Assembly: GCA_027532775.1 (NCBI GenBank)
Contig: JAPZTO010000002.1
Location: 434,001-498,000 of the forward strand
DNA length: 64,000 nt
Origin: Beijerinckiaceae bacterium
GTDB taxonomy: Bacteria > Pseudomonadota > Alphaproteobacteria > Rhizobiales > Beijerinckiaceae
Direction of reading: 5' to 3'
Shown: piece after piece, positions 33,821 to 43,782 of the stretch
Layout: each line of letters begins with the position of its first letter
Position numbering within the stretch: position 1 is the first letter of the stretch
Program-made: the position numbers and the translations under genes
Notes under the pieces: generated by a model
Told to the model about the DNA's origin: nothing
The model's database searches: none
The model's input: the letters and a program-made list of their open reading frames with translations, nothing else

Positions 33821-35329
33821 ATGTCGGCTCTTCTCGAAGGTTTCCGTATGGTCATGGCGCTGGATGTGCTTGTCGCGATCCTCGCGTCGGCCGTCTACGG
33901 GTTGGTTGTCGGATCATTGCCCGGTCTGTCGGCAACCATGGCCACCGCCCTGCTGGTGCCCGTGACGTTCTATCTCTCGCCAATCGCGGCGGTGGCGACG
34001 ATCATCACCGCCTCCGCCATGGCGATCTTCTCGGGTGATATCCCCGGCTGCCTGATGCGCATTCCCGGCACGCCAGCCTCGGCCGCCTATACGGACGAAG
34101 CCTATGCGATGACGAAAAAGGGTCAGGCGGAAACCGCCCTCGGTATCTGCCTCTGGTTCTCCGCCCTTGGCGGTATTGCGGGCACCCTGTCGCTGATCCT
34201 CATGGCGCCGGCCCTGGCCGAGGTCGCGCTCAGCTTCTCGACTTTCGAATATTTCTGGCTCGCCATTCTCGGCCTGATGTGCGCCACGCTTGTTGCCCGC
34301 ACCTCGCCGATCAAGGCGATTGCAGCGATGCTGCTCGGGCTGCTCATTTCCTGCATCGGCATCGAGAATCCCGCCGGAACGCCACGTTTCACCTTCGGCT
34401 CGACCGATCTGCTGGGTGGGATCGAGGTCATCCCGGCCCTTGTTGGCGTCTTTGCTCTGGCCGAGGTGATGCGCGCCCTGACCCAGAAGGACATTCCACC
34501 GATCCCGCATCGCCGTCTTGGCTCGATCCTGAAGGGGCAATGGGCGCTGACCAAGGCCTATCCCAAGCAGCAGGTCCGCGGGAACATTGTCGGCATCATC
34601 ATCGGTGTCCTGCCCGGGGCGGGTGCCGACATGGCGGCCTGGGTGTCCTATGCCATGGCGAAGCGGTTCTCGAAGGAGCCGGAAAAGTTCGGTACCGGCC
34701 ATCCCGAAGGGTTGATCGAAGCCGGTGCCAGCAACAATGCCAGCCTCGCCTCGGGTTGGGTGCCTTCTTTGCTCTTCGCCATTCCGGGCGACACGATCAC
34801 CGCCATTGCCATCGGCGTGCTCTACATGAAAGGGCTCAATCCGGGCCCGACGCTCTTCACCGAGAAGGCGTCCAGCATGTATGCGCTCTACATCATCTTC
34901 ATTCTCGCCAATATCATCATGATCCCGCTGGGAATCATGATGATCCGGGCCTCGAGCCACATTCTCCGGGTTCCCCGCGCGCTGGTCATGCCCGTGATCC
35001 TGGTGTTCTGCGCGGTCGGCTCCTTCGCCACAGGCGGCAATAACCTCTTTGCCGTTCTGGTTGTCGCGGCCTTCGGTCTTGTCGGGTTCACGATGGAGAA
35101 GAACGGCTATCCCGTTGCCGCGATGGTGCTTGGTATCGTCATGGGCACGATGGTCGAGCAGAGCTTCGTGACATCGCTGATCAAGTCGGATGGATCGATC
35201 CTGCCCTTCCTGAGCCGGCCGATCTCCGCCATCCTCGCGCTCTGCACCTTCATCGCGCTGTTCTGGCCGCTTTTCGCCTGGCTCCGACGCTACAAGGCCA
35301 GTTTCGACGCGGCGTCGCCGGCGAGATAA
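33821..35329 (+). CDS. tctA: Tripartite tricarboxylate transporter large membrane protein TctA
   Basis: The 502-residue permease of the TTT importer, with about 11-12 membrane segments. Family landmarks are VYGLVVGSLPGLSATMATALLVPVTFYL, SGDIPGCLMRIPGTPASAAYTDEAYAMTKKGQAETALG, and IIIGVLPGAGADMAAWVSY with GASNNASLASGWVPSLLFAIPGD. The start at 33821 follows the tctB stop closely. Its 3' end overlaps the convergent flavoprotein gene by 40 bases. Confidence 0.95.
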   Translation: MSALLEGFRMVMALDVLVAILASAVYGLVVGSLPGLSATMATALLVPVTFYLSPIAAVATIITASAMAIFSGDIPGCLMRIPGTPASAAYTDEAYAMTKKGQAETALGICLWFSALGGIAGTLSLILMAPALAEVALSFSTFEYFWLAILGLMCATLVARTSPIKAIAAMLLGLLISCIGIENPAGTPRFTFGSTDLLGGIEVIPALVGVFALAEVMRALTQKDIPPIPHRRLGSILKGQWALTKAYPKQQVRGNIVGIIIGVLPGAGADMAAWVSYAMAKRFSKEPEKFGTGHPEGLIEAGASNNASLASGWVPSLLFAIPGDTITAIAIGVLYMKGLNPGPTLFTEKASSMYALYIIFILANIIMIPLGIMMIRASSHILRVPRALVMPVILVFCAVGSFATGGNNLFAVLVVAAFGLVGFTMEKNGYPVAAMVLGIVMGTMVEQSFVTSLIKSDGSILPFLSRPISAILALCTFIALFWPLFAWLRRYKASFDAASPAR

Positions 35330-36690
35330 CCGAAGGCGACAGCCGTCAGCAGGCCGTTGCCCGAGAGATAGCCGGAGGCTTCCGGCCCGGAGACGCCGGC
35401 TGCCGCCCCGCCTACGGCGAAAAGATTCGGGAAGGGCGTGCCATCCTCCGCCAGTACGCGTGCCTCGGCATCGATGCCGAGCCCGCCCTGGGTATGGAAA
35501 AGCGCCCCGGTGATCTTCACGGCACAGTAGGGCGCGGCCAGAGGCGCGACGTTCGACCAGACCCGCCCCTGCGCATCCGGTTGCCCCGAACGGCGCGCCT
35601 TATCGATTGCGGCGGCGGTCGCGGCCAGAGCGGCTTCCTGCAAGCCAAGGCGGTGAGCCAGAGCCGCAAGGTCCGGCGCCTCGATCAGCGCGCCGGCGGC
35701 CTCGATGTTGCGGAAATCCTCGAATTGCCGGGCAATGCCGGCAATGCGGACGTCGAAGATCGAATAGGCCAGCCGCTCAGGCTGGGCGAGAACTGCCGCC
35801 GCCTGTTCGGAATAGCCGCGCGATTCATCCGAGAAGCGCTCGCCGTGGAGGTTCACCTGAAAACCGCCCTCGGTCATGGTCGCCCAGGTCAGCAGGATGC
35901 CATGTGGTTCGGCGACCGAGCCATGGCCCTGATGGCCGGCGAGGTCCACCAGCTGCGCGCCGAGCTGCCTTCCCCAGAGTATGGCCTCGCCCTGGTTGCC
36001 GGGATGGCCGAAATAGAGCGCGTCCTTCAACCCGGGAATGTGTTCCGCAACCAGCGCGCGGTTGCCGCCATAGCCATTGCAGGCGAGAACAAGCGCATGA
36101 CATCCGACCCGGTCCCGCGTGCCATCCGGCCGTATGATCTCGACGCCGAGAATGCGGTTGCTGCCCCGTTCCACCAGCAGCGTTTCCGCGCGGGCTTCGG
36201 TGACAATATCCACCCCTGCCCGTTCCGCCGCTTCGCGCAGATGGTCCATCAGCTCGGCGCCGGAGCGCGACGGGAGGCCGTGCATCCGGTAAGCCGAATG
36301 ACCGGGATAGGTGAAATTGTCGATCACCGAGAAGGGCAGCCCATGCGCATCCGCCAGCCATTCCAGCGCCGGGCCGATCGCCCCGACGGCAGTTTCGACG
36401 CGGCGAGGATCGCCCTTGTCCTTGGCCTTGCGCCGGATATCCGAAGCAAAGGCTGCCTCGTTGTCCTCGATGCCGGAAGCGGCCTGGAACCGCGTGCCGG
36501 CAGCGGGGATCAGCCCGGCGGACAGGGCGGTCGAGCCGCGCGGCAGCGGGTCCCGTTCCAGCACCAGCACCTCCGCTCCGGCGGCCCGTGCACGGAGCGC
36601 CGTGACAAGGCCGCCGGCCCCGGCGCCGATGACCAGAATTCCGGTCTCGACATCGAAGGGCGTCGGCTCCATCATCCGGATATCGGCCAT
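35290..36690 (-). CDS. FAD-dependent oxidoreductase (fumarate reductase/flavocytochrome c flavoprotein type)
   Basis: A 466-residue flavoprotein of the FAD_binding_2 family, related to fumarate reductase, KstD and tricarballylate dehydrogenase-type enzymes. The N-terminal dinucleotide fold is GILVIGAGAGGLVTALRARAAGAEVLVLERD (span about 18-48), and PRGSTALSAGLIPAAG follows. The cap domain is in the middle, and the C-terminal ALFHTQGGLGIDAEARVL and FAVGGAAAGVSGPEASGYLSGNGL bind FAD. It has no heme or signal sequence, so it is cytoplasmic. Oxidation or reduction of a carboxylic acid imported by tctCBA is plausible. GGAGAGGGA precedes the ATG at 36690. It is divergent from the UTRA regulator. Confidence 0.85.
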   Translation of the reverse strand: MADIRMMEPTPFDVETGILVIGAGAGGLVTALRARAAGAEVLVLERDPLPRGSTALSAGLIPAAGTRFQAASGIEDNEAAFASDIRRKAKDKGDPRRVETAVGAIGPALEWLADAHGLPFSVIDNFTYPGHSAYRMHGLPSRSGAELMDHLREAAERAGVDIVTEARAETLLVERGSNRILGVEIIRPDGTRDRVGCHALVLACNGYGGNRALVAEHIPGLKDALYFGHPGNQGEAILWGRQLGAQLVDLAGHQGHGSVAEPHGILLTWATMTEGGFQVNLHGERFSDESRGYSEQAAAVLAQPERLAYSIFDVRIAGIARQFEDFRNIEAAGALIEAPDLAALAHRLGLQEAALAATAAAIDKARRSGQPDAQGRVWSNVAPLAAPYCAVKITGALFHTQGGLGIDAEARVLAEDGTPFPNLFAVGGAAAGVSGPEASGYLSGNGLLTAVAFGYLAGDAASKLAL

Positions 36691-36737
36691 CGCGTCCCTC
36701 TCCCGCATTCAGGTTTCAGCCATTCAGCTGTCTGCTC

Positions 36738-36767
36738 TTGACGACAGCAAAATGTTCTATATCTAAT
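36738..36767 (+). promoter_or_regulatory. Candidate promoter of the UTRA regulator gene
   Basis: TTGACG at 36738-36743 and TATCTA/TCTAAT at 36760-36767 give a -35/-10 pair with a 16-18 base spacer, the only AT-rich stretch in the divergent region. It overlaps the inverted repeat at 36753-36770, which fits repression by the GntR protein. Confidence 0.45.
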
Positions 36768-36770
36768 ACA
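36753..36770. promoter_or_regulatory. Imperfect palindrome overlapping the regulator promoter
   Basis: TGTTCTATATCTAATACA pairs at 12 of 18 positions with its own reverse complement (pattern TGT-N2-TA-N-AT-N-TA-N2-ACA), the size and symmetry of HutC/UTRA-type GntR operators. It lies 47 bases before the regulator start and could serve both divergent genes. Confidence 0.45.
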
Positions 36771-36816
36771 AATACAAGCTGGAAAAACAGACAAGCCAGC
36801 AGGGAGCCGTCGGGTC

Positions 36817-37653
36817 GTGGTTGCTATCGAGCCGTCCAAGACGCAACGCCTGTATCTGCTTCTCAAGGAGCAGATCCTGAAGGGCGTGCTGTCTCCCGGG
36901 CATCGCCTGCCCTCGGAGCCGCAACTTGCGGCCCAGCACCGCCTTTCCCGTGTCACCATCCGCCGCGCGCTCGAGGGGCTGGAGCAGGATGGCCTGATCC
37001 GCCGCCAGCCCGGGGCCGGAACCTTCGTACTCGATGCGCGGCCGCGCAAGGGCGTGGTCGGCGATCTCTCGAACATGCTCGCGCATCTCGTGGCGATGGG
37101 GCGCGCCACCCGCGCCAAGCTGCTCTCCTTCAGCTACCAGCCATCACCGCCGGTCGTCTCGGCCGCGCTGAAGCTCGTCGATGGCGAGCGCGTGCAGCAT
37201 TCCATCCGCGTTCGCTACATCGACGACACACCGTTTTCGCACCTGACGACCTACGTGCCGGAGCGGATCGGCGTCACCTATTCGGAAGCTGATCTCGCGA
37301 GCACGCCGCTTCTGACCTTGCTCGAACGCTCCGGCGTCGTGGCGGACCGCGCGAGCCAGACTGTGACCGCCACCCTGGCCGGGCCGGAAATCGCTGAACT
37401 CCTCCAGGTCGAGATCGGGTCACCGCTGCTGAGCATGACGCGCGTGGTCTATGATGATCACGGCCGCGGCGTCGAATATCTCTCCGCCCTTTACCGGCCT
37501 GACCTGCACAGCTTCCAGATGGAGATGACCCGGACCGGGATCGGCGCCGAACGGCGCTGGTCCCCGGTCTCGAGCCTGACCCGACCCGGAGCGGAGACAA
37601 AGCCACTTCCCGGCCGGGGCAATTCCCGCCGTCCGTCCATCACGCCGCTCTAG
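36817..37653 (+). CDS. GntR-family regulator with UTRA domain (HutC subfamily)
   Basis: A 278-residue regulator. The winged helix is at about 10-72 (RLYLLLKEQILKGVLSPGHRLPSEPQLAAQ, LSRVTIRRALEGLEQDG) and a chorismate-lyase-like UTRA ligand domain at about 90-245 (VQHSIRVRYIDDTPFSHLTTYVP, GSPLLSMTRVVYDDHGRGVEYLSALYRPD). HutC-subfamily regulators bind small acids or sugars. It starts with GTG at 36817 with AGGGAG upstream. It lies just before the Liv-type operon, which it probably controls together with itself and the divergent flavoprotein gene. Confidence 0.88.
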   Translation: MVAIEPSKTQRLYLLLKEQILKGVLSPGHRLPSEPQLAAQHRLSRVTIRRALEGLEQDGLIRRQPGAGTFVLDARPRKGVVGDLSNMLAHLVAMGRATRAKLLSFSYQPSPPVVSAALKLVDGERVQHSIRVRYIDDTPFSHLTTYVPERIGVTYSEADLASTPLLTLLERSGVVADRASQTVTATLAGPEIAELLQVEIGSPLLSMTRVVYDDHGRGVEYLSALYRPDLHSFQMEMTRTGIGAERRWSPVSSLTRPGAETKPLPGRGNSRRPSITPL

Positions 37654-37678
37654 CGCGCGTGCCGGGCATGCACCTTCG

Positions 37679-37700
37679 GGGCAGGCCCTCGGGCCTGTCC
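37679..37700 (+). terminator. Hairpin after the UTRA regulator gene
   Basis: GGGCAGGCC-CTCG-GGCCTGTCC forms a nine-base-pair stem with one G-U pair and a four-base loop in the 121-base gap between the regulator and the following binding-protein gene. No U-run follows. It may partly uncouple the regulator from the operon or stabilise an mRNA end. Confidence 0.45.
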
Positions 37701-37774
37701 GGATCGAAACCGGTCTCAATGACCGCGCGACAACCCGAACCGGCCCTGCCGGACCGCCAAGAGGAGAACGTGCC

Positions 37775-38992
37775 ATGACGAAACTTTCCGGCTTTGACCG
37801 CCGGTCGCTTCTGAAGACCGCTGCGCTCGGTTCGATTGCCACAATCGGCATGCCTGCCGTGCTGCGGGCGCAGGCTCCGGCCATCAAGATCGGCATCCTC
37901 CAGCCGGTGACCGGCGCGCTCGCGCAGGATGGCGAATATGGCCGCCTTGGTGCCGAGATCGCCCTCAAGGAACTCAACGCTGCCGGCGGCATCAAGTCGA
38001 TGGGCGGCGCCAAGCTGGAAATGGTGTTCGGCGATGCCCGGTCCAACCCGGAAGGCGGCACGCAGGAGGTCGAGCGCATGCAGGCCGAGGGTGTCGCGGC
38101 GATTGTCGGCGGCTTTGCCTCGCCGATCTGCCTCGCGGCCAGCCAGGCGGCCTCCCGCTATGATATTCCCTATCTCGTCGATGTCGGCGTGTCGGACCAG
38201 ATCGTGAAGCGCGGCCTGAAGAACACCTTCCGCTTCGGTCCGGGCTTCGGCTCTGTCACCGCCTCTGCGCTCGACAACCTGGTGAAGCTCAACGATGCCG
38301 CCGGCAAGCCGGCGAAGACGGTTGTCATTGTCCATGAGGACGGGCTGTTCGGCTCGGGCATGGCGAAGCTGCTTCAGGCCGAATTGCCGAAGCGCGGCTT
38401 CGAGGTGCTGGAAACCGTCGCCCATCCGACGCCGTCGCGCGATATGGCGAATGTCGCCCTGCGGATCCGCGCGCTGAACCCGGATCTCGTCATCCCGTCG
38501 AGCTATTATTCGGAATTCGTGCTGCTTGCCCGCACCATGCAGCAGCAGCGCATCAAGCCGAAGGGCATCTATGCGGTGCTCAATGGCGCGGCCTCGAATT
38601 TCCGCTTCGTGAAGGAATTCCCGACTGCGGCCGAGAACGTGATGGACTGCAACCACTGGGCCGATATGCGCAAGCCGCGCACGGCCAATGTGAAGGCCGA
38701 GGTGGAGCGGGCTGGGAAGGTCTGGCTCTACAACACGCCGCTCAACTACTCGTCCGTGCTGGTGCTGGCGGATGCGATCGAGCGGGCCGGCTCGGCTGAC
38801 CGGGTGAAGATCATCGAGGCGCTCAACAGCTCGACTTTCTCCGACCATATCATGCCCTATGGCCCGACCAAGTTCGTGGAAGGCCAGAATACCGGGGCGC
38901 AGGCGGTCAATACGCAGGTCCAGAACGGCGACATCAAGATCATCTTCCCGACCGATGTCGCCAATGCCAAGCCGGTCTTCCCGGTAACCTGA
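37775..38992 (+). CDS. Leu/Ile/Val-type ABC transporter substrate-binding protein
   Basis: A 405-residue receptor with a Tat-like signal (FDRRSLLKTAALG then a hydrophobic stretch to LRAQA near residue 33). The mature type I periplasmic-binding fold starts IKIGILQPVTGALAQDGEYGRLGAEIALKELNAAGGI and contains VVIVHEDGLFGSGMAKLLQAELPKRGFEV. It is strongly like LivK-type receptors of catabolic operons rather than classical amino acid LivK. AGGAGA precedes the ATG. It is the first gene of the operon to about 51089; the ligand is unknown and presumably the substrate of the enzymes downstream. Confidence 0.92.
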   Translation: MTKLSGFDRRSLLKTAALGSIATIGMPAVLRAQAPAIKIGILQPVTGALAQDGEYGRLGAEIALKELNAAGGIKSMGGAKLEMVFGDARSNPEGGTQEVERMQAEGVAAIVGGFASPICLAASQAASRYDIPYLVDVGVSDQIVKRGLKNTFRFGPGFGSVTASALDNLVKLNDAAGKPAKTVVIVHEDGLFGSGMAKLLQAELPKRGFEVLETVAHPTPSRDMANVALRIRALNPDLVIPSSYYSEFVLLARTMQQQRIKPKGIYAVLNGAASNFRFVKEFPTAAENVMDCNHWADMRKPRTANVKAEVERAGKVWLYNTPLNYSSVLVLADAIERAGSADRVKIIEALNSSTFSDHIMPYGPTKFVEGQNTGAQAVNTQVQNGDIKIIFPTDVANAKPVFPVT

Positions 38993-39074
38993 CGGTTCAG
39001 GAACGGCCTGTCCTTTAGATGGCTGCGCTTCCGGCGCGGGCGTTCGCGCCCTCGCCTCCCCTTTGCATGGTCTG

Positions 39075-39950
39075 ATGATGCTGAAGCTCGACATCTTCCT
39101 CTCGGCCCTCGCCAATGGCCTTCTGACCGGCGCGGTCTATGCGTTGATCGCGCTCGGCCTGACGCTGATCTATGGCGTGCTGCACATCATCAACTTCGCC
39201 CATGGCGCGACGCTGACGCTGGCCATGTTCGCAGTCTTTGTCGCGCATCAGGCTTTCGGGCTTGACCCCTACATCGCTGTCTTCATCCTGACGCCGCTGT
39301 TCTTCGTCCTTGGCTATGCGCTCCAGCGGGCCGTCATCACCCCGGCCAGCCATGGCGATGACGGCAACATCCTGCTGGTGACGCTTGGCGTCTCGATCAT
39401 CATCGAGAATGCCCTGCTCGCGATCTTCCGCTCCGATACGCGGTCGATCGATGTGCCCTATGGCTTCTCGGTGATGGAAGTCGGAACGCTCTTCCTCTCG
39501 ACGCCCAAGGTGATTGCCTTTGTCGCTACCCTCGCCGTGGCCGGGCTGCTGTGGCTGCTGCTGGCGCGGAGCGATACCGGCAAGGCCATCCGGGCCGTGG
39601 CGAAGGAGAAGACCGGCGCGGCACTCTGCGGGATCGATGTCGCGCATATCTATGCCGTCACCTTCGGCATCGGCACGGCTTGCCTCGCCATCGCCGCCTG
39701 CCTGCTGATGCCGACCTTCCTCGTCAATCCGCGCGTCGGTAATGCCTTCGTGCTCGTGGCCTTCACCATCGTCGTGCTTGGCGGGATGGGCTCGATCGGC
39801 GGTGCGCTGGCGGGCGGGCTCATCATCGGCGTGGTCGAGAGCCTTTCCGGGCTCTATTTCGGCGAAAGCCTCGGACAGATCGGCATTTTCCTGATCTTCC
39901 TCGTCGTCCTGCTTTTCCGGCCGACCGGCCTGTTCGGAGCCAAGGCATGA
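39075..39950 (+). CDS. livH: Branched-chain-type ABC transporter permease LivH
   Basis: A 291-residue membrane permease with eight or so helices and the LivH block GLLTGAVYALIALGLTLIYGVLHIINFAHGATLTL. The EAA-like loop IRAVAKEKTGAALCGI and the final VLLFRPTGLFGAKA are typical. I take the ATG at 39075 (or 39078) because the upstream TTG at 39063 adds only a few residues. The gene overlaps livM by four bases (ATGA). Confidence 0.94.
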   Translation: MMLKLDIFLSALANGLLTGAVYALIALGLTLIYGVLHIINFAHGATLTLAMFAVFVAHQAFGLDPYIAVFILTPLFFVLGYALQRAVITPASHGDDGNILLVTLGVSIIIENALLAIFRSDTRSIDVPYGFSVMEVGTLFLSTPKVIAFVATLAVAGLLWLLLARSDTGKAIRAVAKEKTGAALCGIDVAHIYAVTFGIGTACLAIAACLLMPTFLVNPRVGNAFVLVAFTIVVLGGMGSIGGALAGGLIIGVVESLSGLYFGESLGQIGIFLIFLVVLLFRPTGLFGAKA

Positions 39951-40939
39951 AGGGCGGCTTCCTCACCAGCGGCTACGGGCCGATCCTGATCGTGGTGGCG
40001 GCCTTGGCCATCCTGCCCTTCGGCTTCTCGGCCAATACGACGCTGAATTTCCTCGGCTTCGTGCTGATTGTCACGCTTGCGGCGCAGGGCTGGAACCTTC
40101 TGGCCGGCTATGGCGGGCAGTTCTCCTTCGGCCATGCTGCCTTCTTCGGCATGGGCGCCTATGGCATTGCATTGGCGCAGGTGCGGTTCGGCCTCAACCC
40201 CTGGCTGGCTTTGCCACTGGCCATCGCGCTCGGGGCGCTGACGGGCACGATCCTCGGCTATCTCAGCTTCCGGGCGCGGCTGCGCGGCTCGTATTTCGCG
40301 CTGGTCACGCTTGCCTTTGCCGAGGTGTTCCGCATCCTTGCCAATGCCTCCGCCTTCACCGGCGGGGCTGCGGGCGTGCTGATCCCGCTGCGGATCGATG
40401 CCGCGAATTTCCAGTTCGCGGACAAGCGGAGCTTTTACTGGCTCGCCTTGTCCTTCGTTGCCTTCGTGCTGTTGTTGACCCATTGGATCGCCCGCAGCCG
40501 GTTCGGGGCCTATCTCGTCGCGGTGCGCGAGAACGAGGATGCTGCCCGGGCGCTCGGCGTGGATGCGCTGGCCGTCAAGCTCAAGGCCATCACGCTGTCG
40601 GGTGGCATCACGGCAGCGGCCGGCTGTCTCTACGCCCAGAAGTTCCTCTACATCGACGCCAATCTCGCCTTCGGGCCGTGGATCTCCGTCGAAGCGTTGC
40701 TCGCGCCGATCATTGGCGGGATCGGCACCGTGTTCGGGCCGCTCGCCGGGGCGGTTCTCCTCCTGGGCCTCGGCGAGGTGACCAAGACCTTCTTCACCTG
40801 GCTGCTTGGCGGCGCGGTGCCCGGGATCGACCTCGTGGTGTTCGGCGTGTTGCTGATCCTTTGCGTCGCCTTCGCGCCGCGTGGCGTGCTGGGTGTGCTG
40901 CGCCGGATCGTGCCCGCCTTCCGGGGAGGTCGGCCATGA
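39947..40939 (+). CDS. livM: Branched-chain-type ABC transporter permease LivM
   Basis: A 330-residue permease with LIVTLAAQGWNLLAGYGGQFSFGHAAFFGMGAYG and the cytoplasmic loop VAVRENEDAARALGVDALAVKLKA that contacts the ATPase. It overlaps livH and livG by four bases each, so the transporter is translated as a coupled unit. Confidence 0.94.
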   Translation: MKGGFLTSGYGPILIVVAALAILPFGFSANTTLNFLGFVLIVTLAAQGWNLLAGYGGQFSFGHAAFFGMGAYGIALAQVRFGLNPWLALPLAIALGALTGTILGYLSFRARLRGSYFALVTLAFAEVFRILANASAFTGGAAGVLIPLRIDAANFQFADKRSFYWLALSFVAFVLLLTHWIARSRFGAYLVAVRENEDAARALGVDALAVKLKAITLSGGITAAAGCLYAQKFLYIDANLAFGPWISVEALLAPIIGGIGTVFGPLAGAVLLLGLGEVTKTFFTWLLGGAVPGIDLVVFGVLLILCVAFAPRGVLGVLRRIVPAFRGGRP

Positions 40940-41692
40940 AAACGGCTCCCCTGCTCTGCTGCACCGGCATCACCAAGCGCTTCGGCGGGCTCGTGGCCGT
41001 GGATGATGCCTCGCTCGATGTCGAGGCCGGCTCGATCACCGGGCTGATCGGGCCCAATGGCGCTGGCAAGACGACATTCTTTACCGTCATCGCCGGCTTT
41101 GCCGAGCCGACGGCCGGGTCCGTCAGCTTCCAGGGCCGGGACATCACCACCCTGCCCGCGCATCGGCGGGCGGAGATCGGCATCGCCCGCACTTTCCAGA
41201 TCGTGCAGCCCTTTGCCGGGCTCTCGGTGCGCGAGAACATCGCCGTCGGGGCCTATCTGCGCCATCCCGGCCGTGAGGCGGCCATGACCCGGGCTGAGGA
41301 TATCGCCAATCGCCTCGGCCTCGGCCCGATGCTCGACCAATCCGCTGGCGATCTCACGGTGGCCGGGCGGAAGCGGCTGGAAATGGCGCGGGCGCTGGCG
41401 ACAGAGCCGAGCCTGCTGCTGCTCGACGAGGTTCTCGCCGGGCTCAACCCGTCGGAAATCCGCGACATGATCCCCGTCGTTCGGGCCATCCGCGATTCCG
41501 GCGTGACGATCCTGATCGTCGAGCATGTGATGCAGGCGGTGATGCAGCTCTGCGATACGGTGGCCGTGCTGGCGCAGGGCCGGATGATCGCGAAGGGCCG
41601 GCCGGCCGAAGTGGCATCCGATCCGAAAGTCATCGAGGCCTATCTCGGCCATGGTGCCGCCAAGCGGATGCAGGCCCAGCAGGGAGCGTCCC

Positions 41693-41700
<8 letters not shown>
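40936..41700 (+). CDS. livG: Branched-chain-type ABC transporter ATPase LivG
   Basis: A 254-residue ATPase with Walker A GPNGAGKT (about 38-45), the RTFQIVQPFAGLSVRENIAVGAYL segment typical of LivG, Walker B LLLLDEVLAGL and VEHVMQAVMQL. The signature is the degenerate DLTVAGRKRLEMARALA form (LTVAG in place of LSGGQ) seen in several LivG proteins. It overlaps livF by eight bases. Confidence 0.93.
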
Positions 41701-42394
<694 letters not shown>

Positions 42395-42396
42395 CG

Positions 42397-43782
42397 ATGA
42401 AAACGCTGTCCCATGGCGTGGTTCCCGCCTCGCGCCTCGTCACCGGCAAGCACCCGGCATGGTTGCGGCAATGGAGCCGTTTCGCCTCCCGGACGAAGTT
42501 GCAGGACATGCCGCCCGAAGCGGTCAGCCGCGCGCGGCTGGTGGCTTTGGATTGCCTTGGCGCGATCCTGGCCGGACGAACGGAACCGGAAGTGCAGCAG
42601 GCCGCGCGGCGGCTGGGCAAGAGCTTCCGCGCCCGGAAATCCGGATCCCCGGCGTTGGAGGCCTTTCTCGATGGCACAGCCGGCACCATGCTGGAAATCG
42701 ACGAAGGCAACCAATATGCGCGCGGCCATCCGGGCATCCATGTGCTGCCCGCGCTGATGGCCTCTGTCCGCCTGCGTGACGTTTCCGGCGCATCTTTCCT
42801 GCGGGCGCTGATCCTCGGCTACGAGATCGGAGCGCGGATCGGCATGGCCTCGAAGCTGCGCGTTACCATGCATCCGCATGGCACATGGGGCGTGGTGGGT
42901 GCGGCCCTCGGCGTGGCGGCGCTGAACCGCGCCGGGCCGGGCCGGATGCTCTCGACGATCAATGTCGCCTCCTCGCTTGGCCTGACGACAAGCCGGCGAA
43001 CCATGCTGGAAGGCGCAACCATCCGGAACAGCTATGCCGGGTTCTCCAACATGCTCGGGCTGATGGCCTGGGAGCTGGCGGAGGCCGGCTTTACCGGCGA
43101 AGCCGACGGCGTCGGCTCGGTCTATGGCGGCATTGCTGCTGAAAACTGGGAACCTGCGGTGATGACCGAGGCGCTAGGCACGCGCTGGGAAATCGCCCGG
43201 AACTATTTCAAGCGTCACGCCGCCTGCCGTTACACGCATGGCGCGATCGATGCGCTGATCGAGATTACCCGGCGGCACGGGCGGCCGCTCAAGCCGGCGG
43301 CGATCCGCGCGATCCGGGTCGATACCTATGTCTGGGCGGCGCAGCTTGACCACCCGTCGCCGGACAACATGCTGGCGGCGAAATTCTCGCTGCCCTTCGC
43401 GCTGGCAACAACCATCGTCAACGGCGCGGCAACGTTGTATGCCTTCCGCGATACCGCGCGGGCCGACGAGGTGACGCGTGCGCTTGCCCGGCGCGTCGAG
43501 GTGCATGAGGACCCTGCCCTCACCGCGATGCTGCCCGGCCTCCGCCCTGCCCGGGTGACGGTAACGCTGGAAAGCGGCGAGAGCCTTGTCCACGAAGTCC
43601 GCACCAATCGGGGCGATACGGAAGATCCCTACAGCGCCGAGGACGTGATCGCGAAGTTCCGCGAGATCGCGGATCCGCTGCTTGGCCCCCGCCGGGCCGA
43701 AGCCGTTGTCACCCAGGCTTTGACGCTCGAGACCCTGCCTTCCACCCGCGCATTCCTCACTCTTGGCGAGACCCTCGCATGA
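42397..43782 (+). CDS. MmgE/PrpD family protein
   Basis: A 461-residue member of the MmgE/PrpD family, which includes 2-methylcitrate dehydratase, cis-aconitate decarboxylase and iminodisuccinate epimerase. Family features are RARLVALDCLGAILAG near 45, GTAGTMLEIDEGNQYARGHPGIHVLPAL at about 90-118 (the usual HxxDxD segment appears here as EIDEGN), MHPHGTWGVVGAALG near 160, YFKRHAACRYTHGAIDAL near 272, and the C-terminal YSAEDVIAKFREI. It is the first enzyme gene after the transporter and overlaps the next gene by four bases. The specific reaction, a dehydration or isomerisation of a carboxylic acid, is not deducible. Confidence 0.87.
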   Translation: MKTLSHGVVPASRLVTGKHPAWLRQWSRFASRTKLQDMPPEAVSRARLVALDCLGAILAGRTEPEVQQAARRLGKSFRARKSGSPALEAFLDGTAGTMLEIDEGNQYARGHPGIHVLPALMASVRLRDVSGASFLRALILGYEIGARIGMASKLRVTMHPHGTWGVVGAALGVAALNRAGPGRMLSTINVASSLGLTTSRRTMLEGATIRNSYAGFSNMLGLMAWELAEAGFTGEADGVGSVYGGIAAENWEPAVMTEALGTRWEIARNYFKRHAACRYTHGAIDALIEITRRHGRPLKPAAIRAIRVDTYVWAAQLDHPSPDNMLAAKFSLPFALATTIVNGAATLYAFRDTARADEVTRALARRVEVHEDPALTAMLPGLRPARVTVTLESGESLVHEVRTNRGDTEDPYSAEDVIAKFREIADPLLGPRRAEAVVTQALTLETLPSTRAFLTLGETLA

